Assembly: GCA_038522375.1 (NCBI GenBank)
Contig: JBCBKE010000073.1
Location: forward strand, 1-14,683
Direction of reading: 5' to 3'
Origin: UBA5336 sp038522375
Lineage (GTDB): Bacteria > Pseudomonadota > Alphaproteobacteria > Caulobacterales > Hyphomonadaceae
DNA: 14,683 nt
Shown: positions 6,457 through 13,822 of the stretch, one piece after another
Numbering within the stretch: the stretch's first letter is position 1
How the letters are laid out: each line of letters starts with the position of its first letter
Made by a program: the position numbers and the translations under genes
Notes under the pieces: generated by a model
What the model was told of the DNA's origin: nothing
What the model saw: the letters and a program-made list of their open reading frames with translations, nothing else
Database searches by the model: none

Positions 6457-7467
6457 ATGTCTGAAGGACCCGTTGCCCAAATGTCCAGCCGTACGATTCA
6501 GGTTTCCATCCATCGAACTGCGCTGAAACAGCCGTTTACCATATCGAGGGGGAGCAAGACCCATGCCGAAACCGTGCGGGTCGAGATAGCGGAAGATGGT
6601 GTCATCGGGCGCGGCGAGTGCGTGCCCTATGGACGCTATGGCGAAACCGTCGAGGGCGTGCGGGCGAAGATCACGGGCGTGGCCCCAATGATTTCAGTGG
6701 GATGCGACCGCACTGAATTGCCAGAGCACCTGTCCGCGGGCGCAGCGCGTTGCGCGGTGGATTGCGCGCTATGGGACCTCGCCGCGAAGACAACCGGACA
6801 GCCGGTCTGGAAACTCGCCAATCTGGCCCCGCCCCGTCCCATCGAAACCGCCGAGACCCTCTCCCTCGACACGCCCGAACGGATGGGACAGGCCGCAACG
6901 CGCATCACAGGAAGGCTGCTGAAGCTGAAACTCGGCGGTGCAGCGGACCTCGCACGGATTGAGGCTGTCCATCGCGCCCGGCCGGACGCCCGTCTGATTG
7001 TCGACGCCAATGAGGGTCTTGCCGCAACGGGACTGGACGAAATGACCGCTCGCGCTACCGAACTGGGCGTTGTCCTGATCGAACAACCGCTGCCAGCCGG
7101 GGCCGATGCAACGCTGGTTCGCGGAACATCGCCGGTCCCGCTATGCGCCGACGAAAGCGTTCATACAGCCGCTGACATTCCGGGCCTCGCCGTAAAGTAC
7201 GATGCCGTCAACGTGAAACTCGACAAGTCCGGCGGGCTCACCGCAGCCCTTGACCTTATTGCTGCAGCGAAGGCGGAAGGCATGCTGACCATGGTCGGAT
7301 GCATGGTGGCGGGGTCACTGTCGATGGCCCCTGCAGTTCTGGCCGCCCAACTGACCGACTTTGCAGATCTCGATGGACCTCTCTGGCTGAAAGAGGATCT
7401 GTCGCCGGGGCTTCAATTCAGCGGCGGAATGGTCCCACCCCCCGATCCTGCACTATGGGGCGGATGA
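6457..7467 (+). CDS. L-Ala-D/L-Glu epimerase (dipeptide epimerase, enolase superfamily)
   Basis: A 336-residue enolase-superfamily enzyme of the muconate-lactonizing subgroup. It matches the dipeptide epimerases that interconvert L-Ala-D-Glu and L-Ala-L-Glu during cytoplasmic murein-peptide recycling. Catalytic and metal residues are in place: the KLK motif (K156, K158), D183 and N185 in DANEG, E209 in IEQPL, D232-E233 in ADES, K254/K257 in KLDKSGG, and the DLDGPLWLKED stretch (304-314) that recognises the dipeptide in this family. The ATG at 6457 is chosen over an upstream TTG (6436); an ATG at 6481 is also possible. It is divergent from the mla-like operon and its last 15 bases overlap the 3' end of convergent pheA. 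No peptidase or ampG-like gene is adjacent. Confidence 0.88.
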   Translation: MSEGPVAQMSSRTIQVSIHRTALKQPFTISRGSKTHAETVRVEIAEDGVIGRGECVPYGRYGETVEGVRAKITGVAPMISVGCDRTELPEHLSAGAARCAVDCALWDLAAKTTGQPVWKLANLAPPRPIETAETLSLDTPERMGQAATRITGRLLKLKLGGAADLARIEAVHRARPDARLIVDANEGLAATGLDEMTARATELGVVLIEQPLPAGADATLVRGTSPVPLCADESVHTAADIPGLAVKYDAVNVKLDKSGGLTAALDLIAAAKAEGMLTMVGCMVAGSLSMAPAVLAAQLTDFADLDGPLWLKEDLSPGLQFSGGMVPPPDPALWGG

Positions 7468-8295
7468 CCCGCGTTTCGCACCGGGGAAAACGCCAAGGAT
7501 TTTCAGAGAGGTCGAGAAGAAACCGAGTTCTTCCAGAGCCAGCTGGACCGGGCGTTCATCGGGGTGGCCCTCGATCTCAGCGTAGAACTGGGTTGCCGTG
7601 AAGGCACCACCGAGCATGTAACTCTCCAATTTGGTCATGTTCACGCCATTGGTCGCAAAACCGCCCATCGCCTTGTAAAGGGCCGCAGGAATGTTCCGGA
7701 CCTGGAACAGGAAAGCCATCTTTGCGCCGCCACCCCCCTCCGGAAAGTCGTCAATGGGCTCCCTCGCCATGATCAGGAAGCGGGTGGTATTGTGCTCGGC
7801 GTCCTCAATGTCCTCGGCAAGTATCTCGAGGCCGTAAACCTCGGCGGCAAGCCTTGGGGCAATTGCGGCAAGGCCGGTTTCCCCACTATCGCGCACCTCC
7901 CTGGCAGCGCCGGCGGTATCGGCAGCGGCAATCCCTTCGATCTCGTGATCGCTGAGGAACTTCCGGCACTGGCCCAGGCCCATGATATGGCTACGCGCCG
8001 ATGTCACATCGGCCAGCGCCGTACCCGGCTTGGCCATGAGTTGGAACCGGATCGGGAGGAAGTACTCGGCAACAATGTGCAACGGTGTCGTTGCCAGGAG
8101 ATGGTGAATATCGCCCACCCGGCCGGCGATGGTGTTATCGACGGGGATCATGGCAAGGTCGGCGCGGCGATCAACAACCGCGCCCATGGCGTCCTCAAAC
8201 GTCCGGCAGGGCATCGGATCGAGCGCTGGATACGCCTGTTTGCAGGCGATATGGGAATTCGCGCCCGGCTCCCCCTGATACGCAATGGCCACCAT
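7453..8295 (-). CDS. pheA: prephenate dehydratase
   Basis: A 280-residue monofunctional prephenate dehydratase, which makes phenylpyruvate for phenylalanine synthesis. The catalytic domain spans about 1-178, starting I-A-Y-Q-G-E-P-G-A-N-S, with VDNTIAGRV (52-60) and the HNTTRF signature (168-173) that carries the catalytic Thr and Arg. An ACT domain follows at about 192-271 for feedback control by phenylalanine; the usual ESRP ligand motif reads ESYM (224-227), a variant I recall from alphaproteobacterial enzymes. No chorismate mutase domain is fused. The ATG at 8295 shares a base with the kdsB stop (TGATG), which supports this start over a longer frame and indicates coupled translation. The last 15 bases overlap the convergent epimerase gene. 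Confidence 0.94.
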   Translation of the reverse strand: MVAIAYQGEPGANSHIACKQAYPALDPMPCRTFEDAMGAVVDRRADLAMIPVDNTIAGRVGDIHHLLATTPLHIVAEYFLPIRFQLMAKPGTALADVTSARSHIMGLGQCRKFLSDHEIEGIAAADTAGAAREVRDSGETGLAAIAPRLAAEVYGLEILAEDIEDAEHNTTRFLIMAREPIDDFPEGGGGAKMAFLFQVRNIPAALYKAMGGFATNGVNMTKLESYMLGGAFTATQFYAEIEGHPDERPVQLALEELGFFSTSLKILGVFPGAKRGSSAP

Positions 8296-9047
8296 CAAAC
8301 GATCCCTTCCCGTTGATACCAGGCTCGGGCCGCTTCGAGGTCTTCCGGCGTATCGACCCCATTGGGGGGCGGTCCGGTTAACGCAGCGCAAGCGATGACC
8401 ATGCCCAGCTCAAGCGCTCTCAACTGCTCCAACCGCTCTTGAATTTCAAGGTGGCTTGGCGGCGCCGCAACAAACCGTCCCAAGGCTTCGCGGCGGTACG
8501 CATAAACGCCGACATGATGCCAAAGGGGTCCGGCGCCATGGGGGGCAGTCGCCCGCGTGAAATAGAGCGCCCGGGCCGCCTCAGCGTCTTTGTCGAATGA
8601 CAGCACCGCTTTCACGACGTTTGGATCGTCGCGCTCAGCCGGGTCTGTGATCTGCGCAGCCAAGGTCGCAATTTCGGCGCCCGGTTGGGCGCGCATGGCC
8701 CTGAACAGACGCTGAAGCGCGGCGGGGTCAAGCGTTGGCATGTCGCCTTGAAGGTTCACCACCAGATCATGAATCCCCTCCGGATCGGCTATGCCCAATG
8801 CCGCGTGGACCCTGTCCGATCCCGATGGGAGGGCCGGATCGGTCATGACGGCATCAAAGCCCGCCGTCTGAACGGCGTCTGCGATTTCCCTTTCCGCTGC
8901 AGCAACCAGGACCGGTCCCATCGCCGCTGCAACCGCCCGTTCGCAAACACGAACGATCATCGGCTTGCCGCCGATGTCTGCCAGGGGCTTGCCTGGCAGG
9001 CGGGTTGAGGCCATCCGGGCCGGGATCACGATGATGGGGAGGGTCAT
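8295..9047 (-). CDS. kdsB: 3-deoxy-manno-octulosonate cytidylyltransferase (CMP-KDO synthetase)
   Basis: A 250-residue cytosolic enzyme, close to the 248 of E. coli KdsB, that activates KDO with CTP for lipopolysaccharide inner-core synthesis. It has the nucleotide-binding start IPARMASTRLPGKPL (8-22), the LPSGSDR motif (73-79), NLQGD (98-102), the HVGVYAYR strand (178-185), the E-R-L-E-Q-L-R-A-L-E helix (204-213) and VDTPEDL (231-237) that helps bind metal and KDO. The usual QGDEP reads QGDMP. The ATG at 9047 has CAGG six bases upstream and begins directly at the conserved core, so a longer frame to 9122 is unlikely. It is the first gene of a kdsB-pheA pair, divergent from the cytochrome c gene across 151 bases; I recall this neighbourhood as common in alphaproteobacteria. 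Confidence 0.95.
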   Translation of the reverse strand: MTLPIIVIPARMASTRLPGKPLADIGGKPMIVRVCERAVAAAMGPVLVAAAEREIADAVQTAGFDAVMTDPALPSGSDRVHAALGIADPEGIHDLVVNLQGDMPTLDPAALQRLFRAMRAQPGAEIATLAAQITDPAERDDPNVVKAVLSFDKDAEAARALYFTRATAPHGAGPLWHHVGVYAYRREALGRFVAAPPSHLEIQERLEQLRALELGMVIACAALTGPPPNGVDTPEDLEAARAWYQREGIV

Positions 9048-9198
9048 TGGCACCTGTTGCAGCAGGGCACACGCGCCGCGTGCGTCGGTTGGCCGCGAGG
9101 GTGTGCAATGGGTTCGAGACAAAAGCGGTTGTATTGCTTGGCAAAGTTAGCGCGGCCATCAGACCAGCGCAAAGACAAGAAACGAAAGACAGATCCCC

Positions 9199-9990
9199 AT
9201 GGGCGAACTGACACTGAACAAATTTCTCGGCAGCCTACTCGCTGCCGCCCTCATACTCTTCGGCTTGCGCGAGCTGGCGCACATCACGTTTGCGCCGCCA
9301 ACACACTACGATGGGTACGGCGAGGAAAAGTCGCTGAACGAGCAGTTTGCCGCCAAGTACGCCTACTTCGCTGAAGTGCAGGAGGAACTGGCACCGGGCG
9401 AACCCGAGCCGGTATTTGACCTTGGACTGGCGCTCATCAGCGCTGATGTCGATCGCGGGCAGCGGTCCTTTGCGGCCAAGTGCTCGACCTGTCACACGGT
9501 GGACCCCGGCGGTGCAAACGGAACAGGACCGAACCTTCATGGCATCATGGGCGACGAGAAAAATCATGCGCAAGGGTTCAACTACTCCGGCGCATTGACC
9601 GACGGCGAAATCTGGACCTACGCCAACATGAACGACTGGCTGTATAATCCCAGCAGCTATGCGGCGGGCACATCGATGGCGTTTGCAGGCCTCCGCCGCG
9701 ATGATGAGCGGGCAAATGTCCTCGCTTACCTCGCCTCGATAACGCCCGATGCGCCAGCATTTCCTGCCCCCCTTCCCGCGGTCGAAGAGGCCATTGAAGA
9801 GAGCATCGAAGAGATCGCCGTCGAGGCCGTCGAAGCGGTGGTCGAAACCGCGGAAGAAACCGCCGCGGACACCGGAGAGACCGTTAGCGAGGTTTTGGAA
9901 ACGATGTCGCCAGAGGCGATAGAAGGCGCTGTGGCGGACGTTGTTGAGGACGCCGAGATTGCGGTCGAAGCACCGCAGGATGCCGAGTAG
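9199..9990 (+). CDS. membrane-anchored c-type cytochrome (CycM-like) with acidic C-terminal tail
   Basis: A 263-residue class I cytochrome c. An N-terminal hydrophobic segment (about 9-30), lacking a clear signal-peptidase site, probably anchors it in the inner membrane. The heme motif CSTCH is at 95-99 and the sixth ligand is Met160 in GTSMAFAG, with GPNLHGIMG (110-118) between. CycM relatives pass electrons from the bc1 complex to cytochrome c oxidase. After the heme domain ends (about 185), a tail of about 70 residues (193-263) is made almost only of Glu, Ala, Val, Thr and Ile, with about 24 acidic residues and no Lys or Arg. The gene ends five bases before convergent nlpC and has its terminator inside that gene. 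No strong Shine-Dalgarno precedes the ATG. Confidence 0.9.
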   Translation: MGELTLNKFLGSLLAAALILFGLRELAHITFAPPTHYDGYGEEKSLNEQFAAKYAYFAEVQEELAPGEPEPVFDLGLALISADVDRGQRSFAAKCSTCHTVDPGGANGTGPNLHGIMGDEKNHAQGFNYSGALTDGEIWTYANMNDWLYNPSSYAAGTSMAFAGLRRDDERANVLAYLASITPDAPAFPAPLPAVEEAIEESIEEIAVEAVEAVVETAEETAADTGETVSEVLETMSPEAIEGAVADVVEDAEIAVEAPQDAE

Positions 9991-9995
9991 ACGCG

Positions 9996-10841
9996 CTAGC
10001 GAGACATCCAGCCCGGCGCCGACTGCCGGGCTTTTTCCAGATCGATGCGGCGTGCCCCGATCGGCTCGGCATAGTAGGCTGAAATACGATCAATGGCGCC
10101 TGCCAGAGGTTCGGAGGCGACGGCCATGTGATGGGCATTGGCGTGGATGATCCGTTCCGCATCCAGCATGATGCCCACATGGCCCTTCCAGAACACCAGG
10201 TCGTTACGCCTCAACGTTCCCGGAGTTGTCCATTGCTCGATCGACGTACCCGTCCACGCAAACTGCATATCGCTGTCGCGCGGTAAGAGCACACCGCAGG
10301 CTCCATAAGCCGCAACGGTCAACCCTGTACAGTCGAGCCCCAGGCTCTCCCGCCCCCCCCAGAGATAGGGCGTACCCAGGTAACGCTCTGCGATGGCGGC
10401 CGGGTCGTCTGACATCGAGGTCAAGTCCTCAAGGTGGGTCTTGTGAACCCATCCGGCGCGAGCGCACCGCACCCAGTCGCCATCCTCACCCTCAGCCACC
10501 ATCTCGGCGCCGAGGGTTACCAGAAATCGTGGGGCAGACTTCAGCGTCGGCTCACTATGCACATAGGTCCGAAGGGCCGAGATCCGGTGCGTGCTTGCCA
10601 GCAAAGGCGCCGACAGGGCCTCCATCAGCGCCCATCCCACATAGCGGTCGCGCCGGAGTTGCACGCGGCCGAACGCGCCACACTCTTCGAACACATCCAC
10701 CACTTCGCCATGGAGCGCCTGGGTGACCATCTCGGCATCAGGTGCCGGCTCACAGCGGATCGCCGACACACCGGCTGTGACCTGCATTGCCACCGGGTCG
10801 CCGGACGGCCGTAACAAGCGCGGGTCATCAAGTTCAGGCAT
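9996..10841 (-). CDS. NlpC/P60 family cell-wall peptidase with SH3-like domains
   Basis: A 281-residue protein with two SH3-like repeats (about 18-75 and 80-140) and a C-terminal NlpC/P60 domain (about 147-267). The catalytic triad is visible: Cys171 in LDCTGL, His221 in GHVGIM and His233 in IIHAN; the 12-residue spacing between the two His equals that of E. coli Spr. Family members cut peptide stems of murein, usually after gamma-D-Glu. No signal peptide is seen, so it may act on cytoplasmic muropeptides or be exported in another way. The ATG at 10841 is preferred to a TTG three bases earlier. It begins eight bases after the marR stop, without a clear ribosome site, so coupling is likely. 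Its 3' end contains the terminator of the convergent cytochrome gene. Confidence 0.9.
   Translation of the reverse strand: MPELDDPRLLRPSGDPVAMQVTAGVSAIRCEPAPDAEMVTQALHGEVVDVFEECGAFGRVQLRRDRYVGWALMEALSAPLLASTHRISALRTYVHSEPTLKSAPRFLVTLGAEMVAEGEDGDWVRCARAGWVHKTHLEDLTSMSDDPAAIAERYLGTPYLWGGRESLGLDCTGLTVAAYGACGVLLPRDSDMQFAWTGTSIEQWTTPGTLRRNDLVFWKGHVGIMLDAERIIHANAHHMAVASEPLAGAIDRISAYYAEPIGARRIDLEKARQSAPGWMSR
10010..10036 (+). terminator. Rho-independent terminator of the cytochrome c gene, inside nlpC
   Basis: AGCCCGGC (10010-10017) pairs perfectly with GCCGGGCT (10025-10032) around a 7-base loop and runs straight into TTTT (10033-10036). It starts 20 bases after the cytochrome stop on the same strand, so the orientation fits. 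The whole structure lies within the last codons of convergent nlpC (the A-R-Q-S-A-P-G stretch), where on the nlpC strand an A-tract comes first and no termination is expected. Confidence 0.85.
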
Positions 10842-10844
10842 CAA

Positions 10845-10858
10845 GCGGCTTAAGCCGC
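10845..10858. promoter_or_regulatory. 14-bp perfect palindrome at the marR-nlpC junction
   Basis: GCGGCTTAAGCCGC is its own reverse complement and covers the marR stop codon (10850-10852), ending four bases before the nlpC ATG. As RNA it can form a 5-bp GC stem with a TTAA loop where the nlpC ribosome site should be; as DNA it could bind a dimeric regulator. Function is inferred only. Confidence 0.4.
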
Positions 10859-11251
10859 GACAGTGTTCCGGTCCAGCCCCGAACCCTGCCTATCGTCGCC
10901 AGCGCTCTCCGGGATGTCCACCCCCGTCGCGTTGCGAAGCAGCCTTGCCAAACGCCGCAGATGGTCCATGCCGGCAACGGTGCGTTCGATGAACACACTG
11001 CGCATGTCGTCTTCGTCGGGAATGCGGCGGGCAAATCCCAGCTTTTCAAGGGCATCGACACCGCGTGTGATCGCGGGTTTGGCAACGCCCAGTCGTATCG
11101 AGAGACCCCGAACGGTGTGCGGTCCCGTATCGAGGGCAACCACGGCGAGGAGCGCCTGCTGCCGCGCGGTCAGGTCCGGCGCATCGGAGCGGACGAGATC
11201 GACAAGGGTGGACCGCCAAAGGTCAAGCGCTTCGCGTTCGTTGAGAGCCAT
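10850..11251 (-). CDS. MarR-family winged-helix transcriptional regulator
   Basis: A 133-residue protein with a MarR-type winged helix-turn-helix. The segment LTARQQALLAVVALDTGPHTVRGLS (about 27-51) leads into the recognition helix region I-R-L-G-V-A-K-P-A-I-T-R-G-V-D-A-L-E-K-L-G (52-72), then the beta-wing with RRIPDEDDMRS (75-85) and a dimerisation helix. MarR proteins bind palindromic operators as dimers and are usually released by small ligands. The ligand is unknown. The ATG at 11251 has GGGGAAG upstream at a suitable distance. It lies between a leucyl aminopeptidase gene (139 bases upstream) and nlpC (eight bases downstream) on the same strand, so it is probably co-transcribed with nlpC. 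The last 20 residues are polar and poorly conserved in appearance. Confidence 0.85.
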   Translation of the reverse strand: MALNEREALDLWRSTLVDLVRSDAPDLTARQQALLAVVALDTGPHTVRGLSIRLGVAKPAITRGVDALEKLGFARRIPDEDDMRSVFIERTVAGMDHLRRLARLLRNATGVDIPESAGDDRQGSGLDRNTVAA

Positions 11252-11390
11252 ACTGCTTCTTCCCCAGACCTAGTGGAGAGAAGAATCACCGCATTCGCAT
11301 GAAGGGTAAAGAGTCAATGCTCGTTTCGGTGACGACCCACGGAAAACCGCTTGTCTTCGACTGTGCCACGTTTTTTTCCACACGAAGGGA

Positions 11391-12749
11391 TCAGCCAAAG
11401 CGCGCTTTCAACATGGCCCACGCGGCCCTCAAACCCGTTGGAGCGCCGCCGGCGGGGCGGCCATACTTGCCTTCCCGCCAGGCCCAGATGTCGAAATGGA
11501 CCCATGCGTCCCGGTCGACAAAATGGGCAAGATACACAGCGGCCGTGATCGACCCTGCCAGGCGTCCACCCGAATTGGTCAGATCGGCAACGGAACTGGA
11601 CAGCATATCCCGGTAGGCCATCCAGAGCGGCATCTCCCAGACCGGATCGCCTGAAACCGTTGATGCCTCCACCAGTGCCGCCGCAAGCGAGCGGTCGCGC
11701 GTATAGAACGGCGCCAGGTCCGGGCCAAGCGCCACCCGGGCCGCGCCCGTGAGGGTTGCGAAATCCATGATCAGGTCGGGGTTACCCTCTTCAGCGCGGG
11801 CCAGCGCATCGCACAGGACGAGGCGGCCCTCAGCATCGGTATTGTCGATTTCGACCTTGAGACCCTTCCGCGTTGCAATCACATCGCCGGGCCGGAAGCT
11901 GTTGGCCGACACCGCATTCTCGACGGCGGGTACATACAGCTTCAGGTACACAGGCAGCTGTGCATCCATGACCAGTTTTGCGAGGGCAATCGCGTGGGCT
12001 GCACCGCCCATGTCCTTCTTCATCAGGCGCATGTAATCGCCCATCTTGATGTTGAGCCCACCACTATCGAACGCCACGCCCTTGCCGACGATCGCGAGCT
12101 CGGGGTTTGCATTATCGCCCCAGGTCAACTCGATGAACCTTGGCGCCTCGGCCGCCGCACGCCCCACAGCGTGAACCATGGGATAGCCCGCTTCGATCAG
12201 CGCATCGCCGATCGTGACCTCAACGGTCGCGCCATAGGTTTCACCAAGCGCCGAAACCGCCGCTTGAAGGCCCGCTGGACCCATATCGTCTGCCGGCGTG
12301 TTTACGAGATCGCGCAGCAAGCAAGCCGCATCGGCCTCCCGGGAAAGCGCCTCACCCTCCGGTCCTGCTGGTATCGCAAGGCGAGGCATCCTTGAGGGTT
12401 TGCTGCGATAGCGGTCGAACCGATAGGCACCATCGGCCCATCCTGCTGCGCTCCAGGCGAAGTCCCAGTGGCTGGGCGCGGTCGCGATCGCATAGTCCGC
12501 TTGGGGCAGACGGGCTGCCAGCGCCGCCACAGATAGCGCATTGCTTGCGTCTCCCAATCCGAACAGAACGTCGGCGGGCCGGCCATCGGCGTCAGGCATC
12601 ATCACGGTCTGGGAGTCGGTGCCGGAAAAGCCCTGGCTCTCGGCAAATGTCCTGATCGCAGGGGCAAGCTCGGCGTCCGGCCATGTCGCTGTTGTAAACA
12701 GGTGAACGCGGATCGGCGCATCGGGCTCAACGGTGAAAGCTTTATACAT
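11391..12749 (-). CDS. M17 leucyl aminopeptidase family protein
   Basis: A 452-residue cytosolic metallo-aminopeptidase that removes N-terminal residues from peptides. All active-site residues line up with E. coli PepA: metal ligands K223, D228, D246, D305 and E307, catalytic K235 and R309, within VGKGVAFDSGG (221-231) and the signature NTDAEGRL (303-310). The N-terminal domain (1 to about 150) is divergent and shorter than in PepA. The start is placed at the ATG at 12749, with AGGA seven bases upstream; a frame extending to a TTG at 12779 lacks such a site. It is divergent from the TPR lipoprotein gene over 134 bases. The pairing with an NlpC/P60 gene downstream recurs, as I recall, in alphaproteobacteria and suggests shared peptide turnover. 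Confidence 0.94.
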   Translation of the reverse strand: MYKAFTVEPDAPIRVHLFTTATWPDAELAPAIRTFAESQGFSGTDSQTVMMPDADGRPADVLFGLGDASNALSVAALAARLPQADYAIATAPSHWDFAWSAAGWADGAYRFDRYRSKPSRMPRLAIPAGPEGEALSREADAACLLRDLVNTPADDMGPAGLQAAVSALGETYGATVEVTIGDALIEAGYPMVHAVGRAAAEAPRFIELTWGDNANPELAIVGKGVAFDSGGLNIKMGDYMRLMKKDMGGAAHAIALAKLVMDAQLPVYLKLYVPAVENAVSANSFRPGDVIATRKGLKVEIDNTDAEGRLVLCDALARAEEGNPDLIMDFATLTGAARVALGPDLAPFYTRDRSLAAALVEASTVSGDPVWEMPLWMAYRDMLSSSVADLTNSGGRLAGSITAAVYLAHFVDRDAWVHFDIWAWREGKYGRPAGGAPTGLRAAWAMLKARFG

Positions 12750-12883
12750 GTCGGGTTCCTGCGGAGCGGGTTGCGCCAAGCCAATCCGCCCGGAAGAGCG
12801 TTAAGGCGACGGGCGTGCCCGTTAACGAAGTCTTGGGATGGAATAGCCTAAGTCTCACCAAATATATTCGTGGAGTGTCAACC

Positions 12884-13741
12884 ATGACCGGCCAGATACA
12901 CCGCCGCCTGTCGATCGCAGGGCTAGCCGCAGTTGGGCTGGCAGCCTGCGCAACCGCACCAGATGTTCCCGAGCTGGATGCCGCTGAAGCGATCGATCCC
13001 GAGCGCCAGCCGGCCGATCAAGCGACACGGGAGGCCGCGGACCGGGCGCCCCCGCTGGAACGGGCGAATTTCTGGGCGTCGGAACACGCAAAAGATCCGA
13101 GCGATCCAGAGGTGACGCTGAGATTTGGCGAAGCGCTTCGAACGATCGGCAGCCATGAACGGGTTGTCGACGTCACCACGCAGACTTTGGTGATCCATCC
13201 AAACCATAGCGCGTTGCACCTTTTGCGAGGGCGGGCGCAGATGGCCCTTGGTCAATTCGAGTACGCCGCAAACGCCTTCACGCGCGCCGCCGCAAGCGAT
13301 CCCATGAACGCGGACGCCTATGCCAACCAGGCATTGGCCTACGACCGACTTGGCCAACACCGTCGCGCGCAGGCTGCCTATGGACGGGCCCTTTCCATTG
13401 ACGCAAACCGTCCCGCTACCCGTGCCAATCTCGGTTTGTCACTCGCATTGTCGGGCGACCTCGATGGCGCGGAGGTGCAGCTGCGACAGGCCGCCGAAAT
13501 GCCGGGCGCCACCAGCACAATCCGCCAGAACCTGGCCCTCGTGCTCGGCCTCAAGGGCGACTTCGAGGCGATGGAAGCGGCCGCCCAGGATGCGCCCGAT
13601 GCTGTGGTCGATGCGAACGTGGAGGCGCTCAAATCCTTCCGCCGCCTGGCCCAGGCTGGCAACGCAGCGGCAGACACCGCCGATGTGGTCGACGAGGACC
13701 CCGGCTTGTCGCTTCGCGGCGCCTTGCCCGACGCAAACTGA
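12884..13741 (+). CDS. TPR-repeat lipoprotein, TadD-like
   Basis: A 285-residue exported lipoprotein. The N-terminus has basic residues, a hydrophobic stretch (9-21) and the lipobox LAAC with Cys22. After a Pro/Glu-rich linker come three or four TPR motifs (about 75-225), such as A-Y-A-N-Q-A-L-A-Y-D-R-L-G and R-A-N-L-G-L-S-L-A-L-S-G. The TIRQNLALVLGLKGDFEAM end (212-230) resembles TadD, the lipoprotein that helps assemble the Flp pilus secretin. No other tad or flp gene is in the window, so the pilus role is not supported by context, and it may be a general outer-membrane scaffold. The ATG at 12884 has GGAG eight bases upstream and begins the signal peptide; a longer frame to 12815 would spoil the signal. 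Confidence 0.82.
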   Translation: MTGQIHRRLSIAGLAAVGLAACATAPDVPELDAAEAIDPERQPADQATREAADRAPPLERANFWASEHAKDPSDPEVTLRFGEALRTIGSHERVVDVTTQTLVIHPNHSALHLLRGRAQMALGQFEYAANAFTRAAASDPMNADAYANQALAYDRLGQHRRAQAAYGRALSIDANRPATRANLGLSLALSGDLDGAEVQLRQAAEMPGATSTIRQNLALVLGLKGDFEAMEAAAQDAPDAVVDANVEALKSFRRLAQAGNAAADTADVVDEDPGLSLRGALPDAN

Positions 13742-13779
13742 ACGCGCCGCAGTCTTGGCGGCATCGCATCCGGGTCTAT

Positions 13780-13814
13780 CTCCTCGCGCACACCAGGTGC
13801 CACGCTGCGAGGAG
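13780..13814 (+). promoter_or_regulatory. hairpin that buries the arsC ribosome binding site
   Basis: CTCCTCGC (13780-13787) is the exact reverse complement of GCGAGGAG (13807-13814). The right arm contains the Shine-Dalgarno AGGAG (13810-13814), eight bases before the ATG at 13823. The 19-base loop can form a small inner stem (GCAC 13788-13791 with GTGC 13797-13800). In mRNA the site would be hidden unless the stem is opened, so it may be a thermosensor-like or protein/sRNA-controlled switch. Regulation is inferred. Confidence 0.5.
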
Positions 13815-13822
13815 CCCCGCCA

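Noticed and set aside
7564..8316. Long plus-strand open frame (about 250 codons)
   Set aside because: It is antisense to pheA, whose motifs (HNTTRF, ACT domain) are clear. GC-rich codon use keeps the opposite frame open; the translation has no recognisable family.
9048..9198. Divergent promoter region between kdsB and the cytochrome gene
   Set aside because: Promoters must exist here, but no hexamer pair on either strand was good enough to report a position.
11289..11317. Minus-strand TTGACT hexamer upstream of the marR gene, considered as a -35 box
   Set aside because: At 16-18 base spacing the candidate -10 positions are GC-rich and match the consensus poorly, so a promoter could not be placed.
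12799..12827. Nested inverted repeats (CGTTAA/TTAACG and ACGGGC/GCCCGT) between the aminopeptidase and TPR lipoprotein genes
   Set aside because: The arms overlap each other, are only 6 bp and have no T-tract; too weak to call a terminator or operator.
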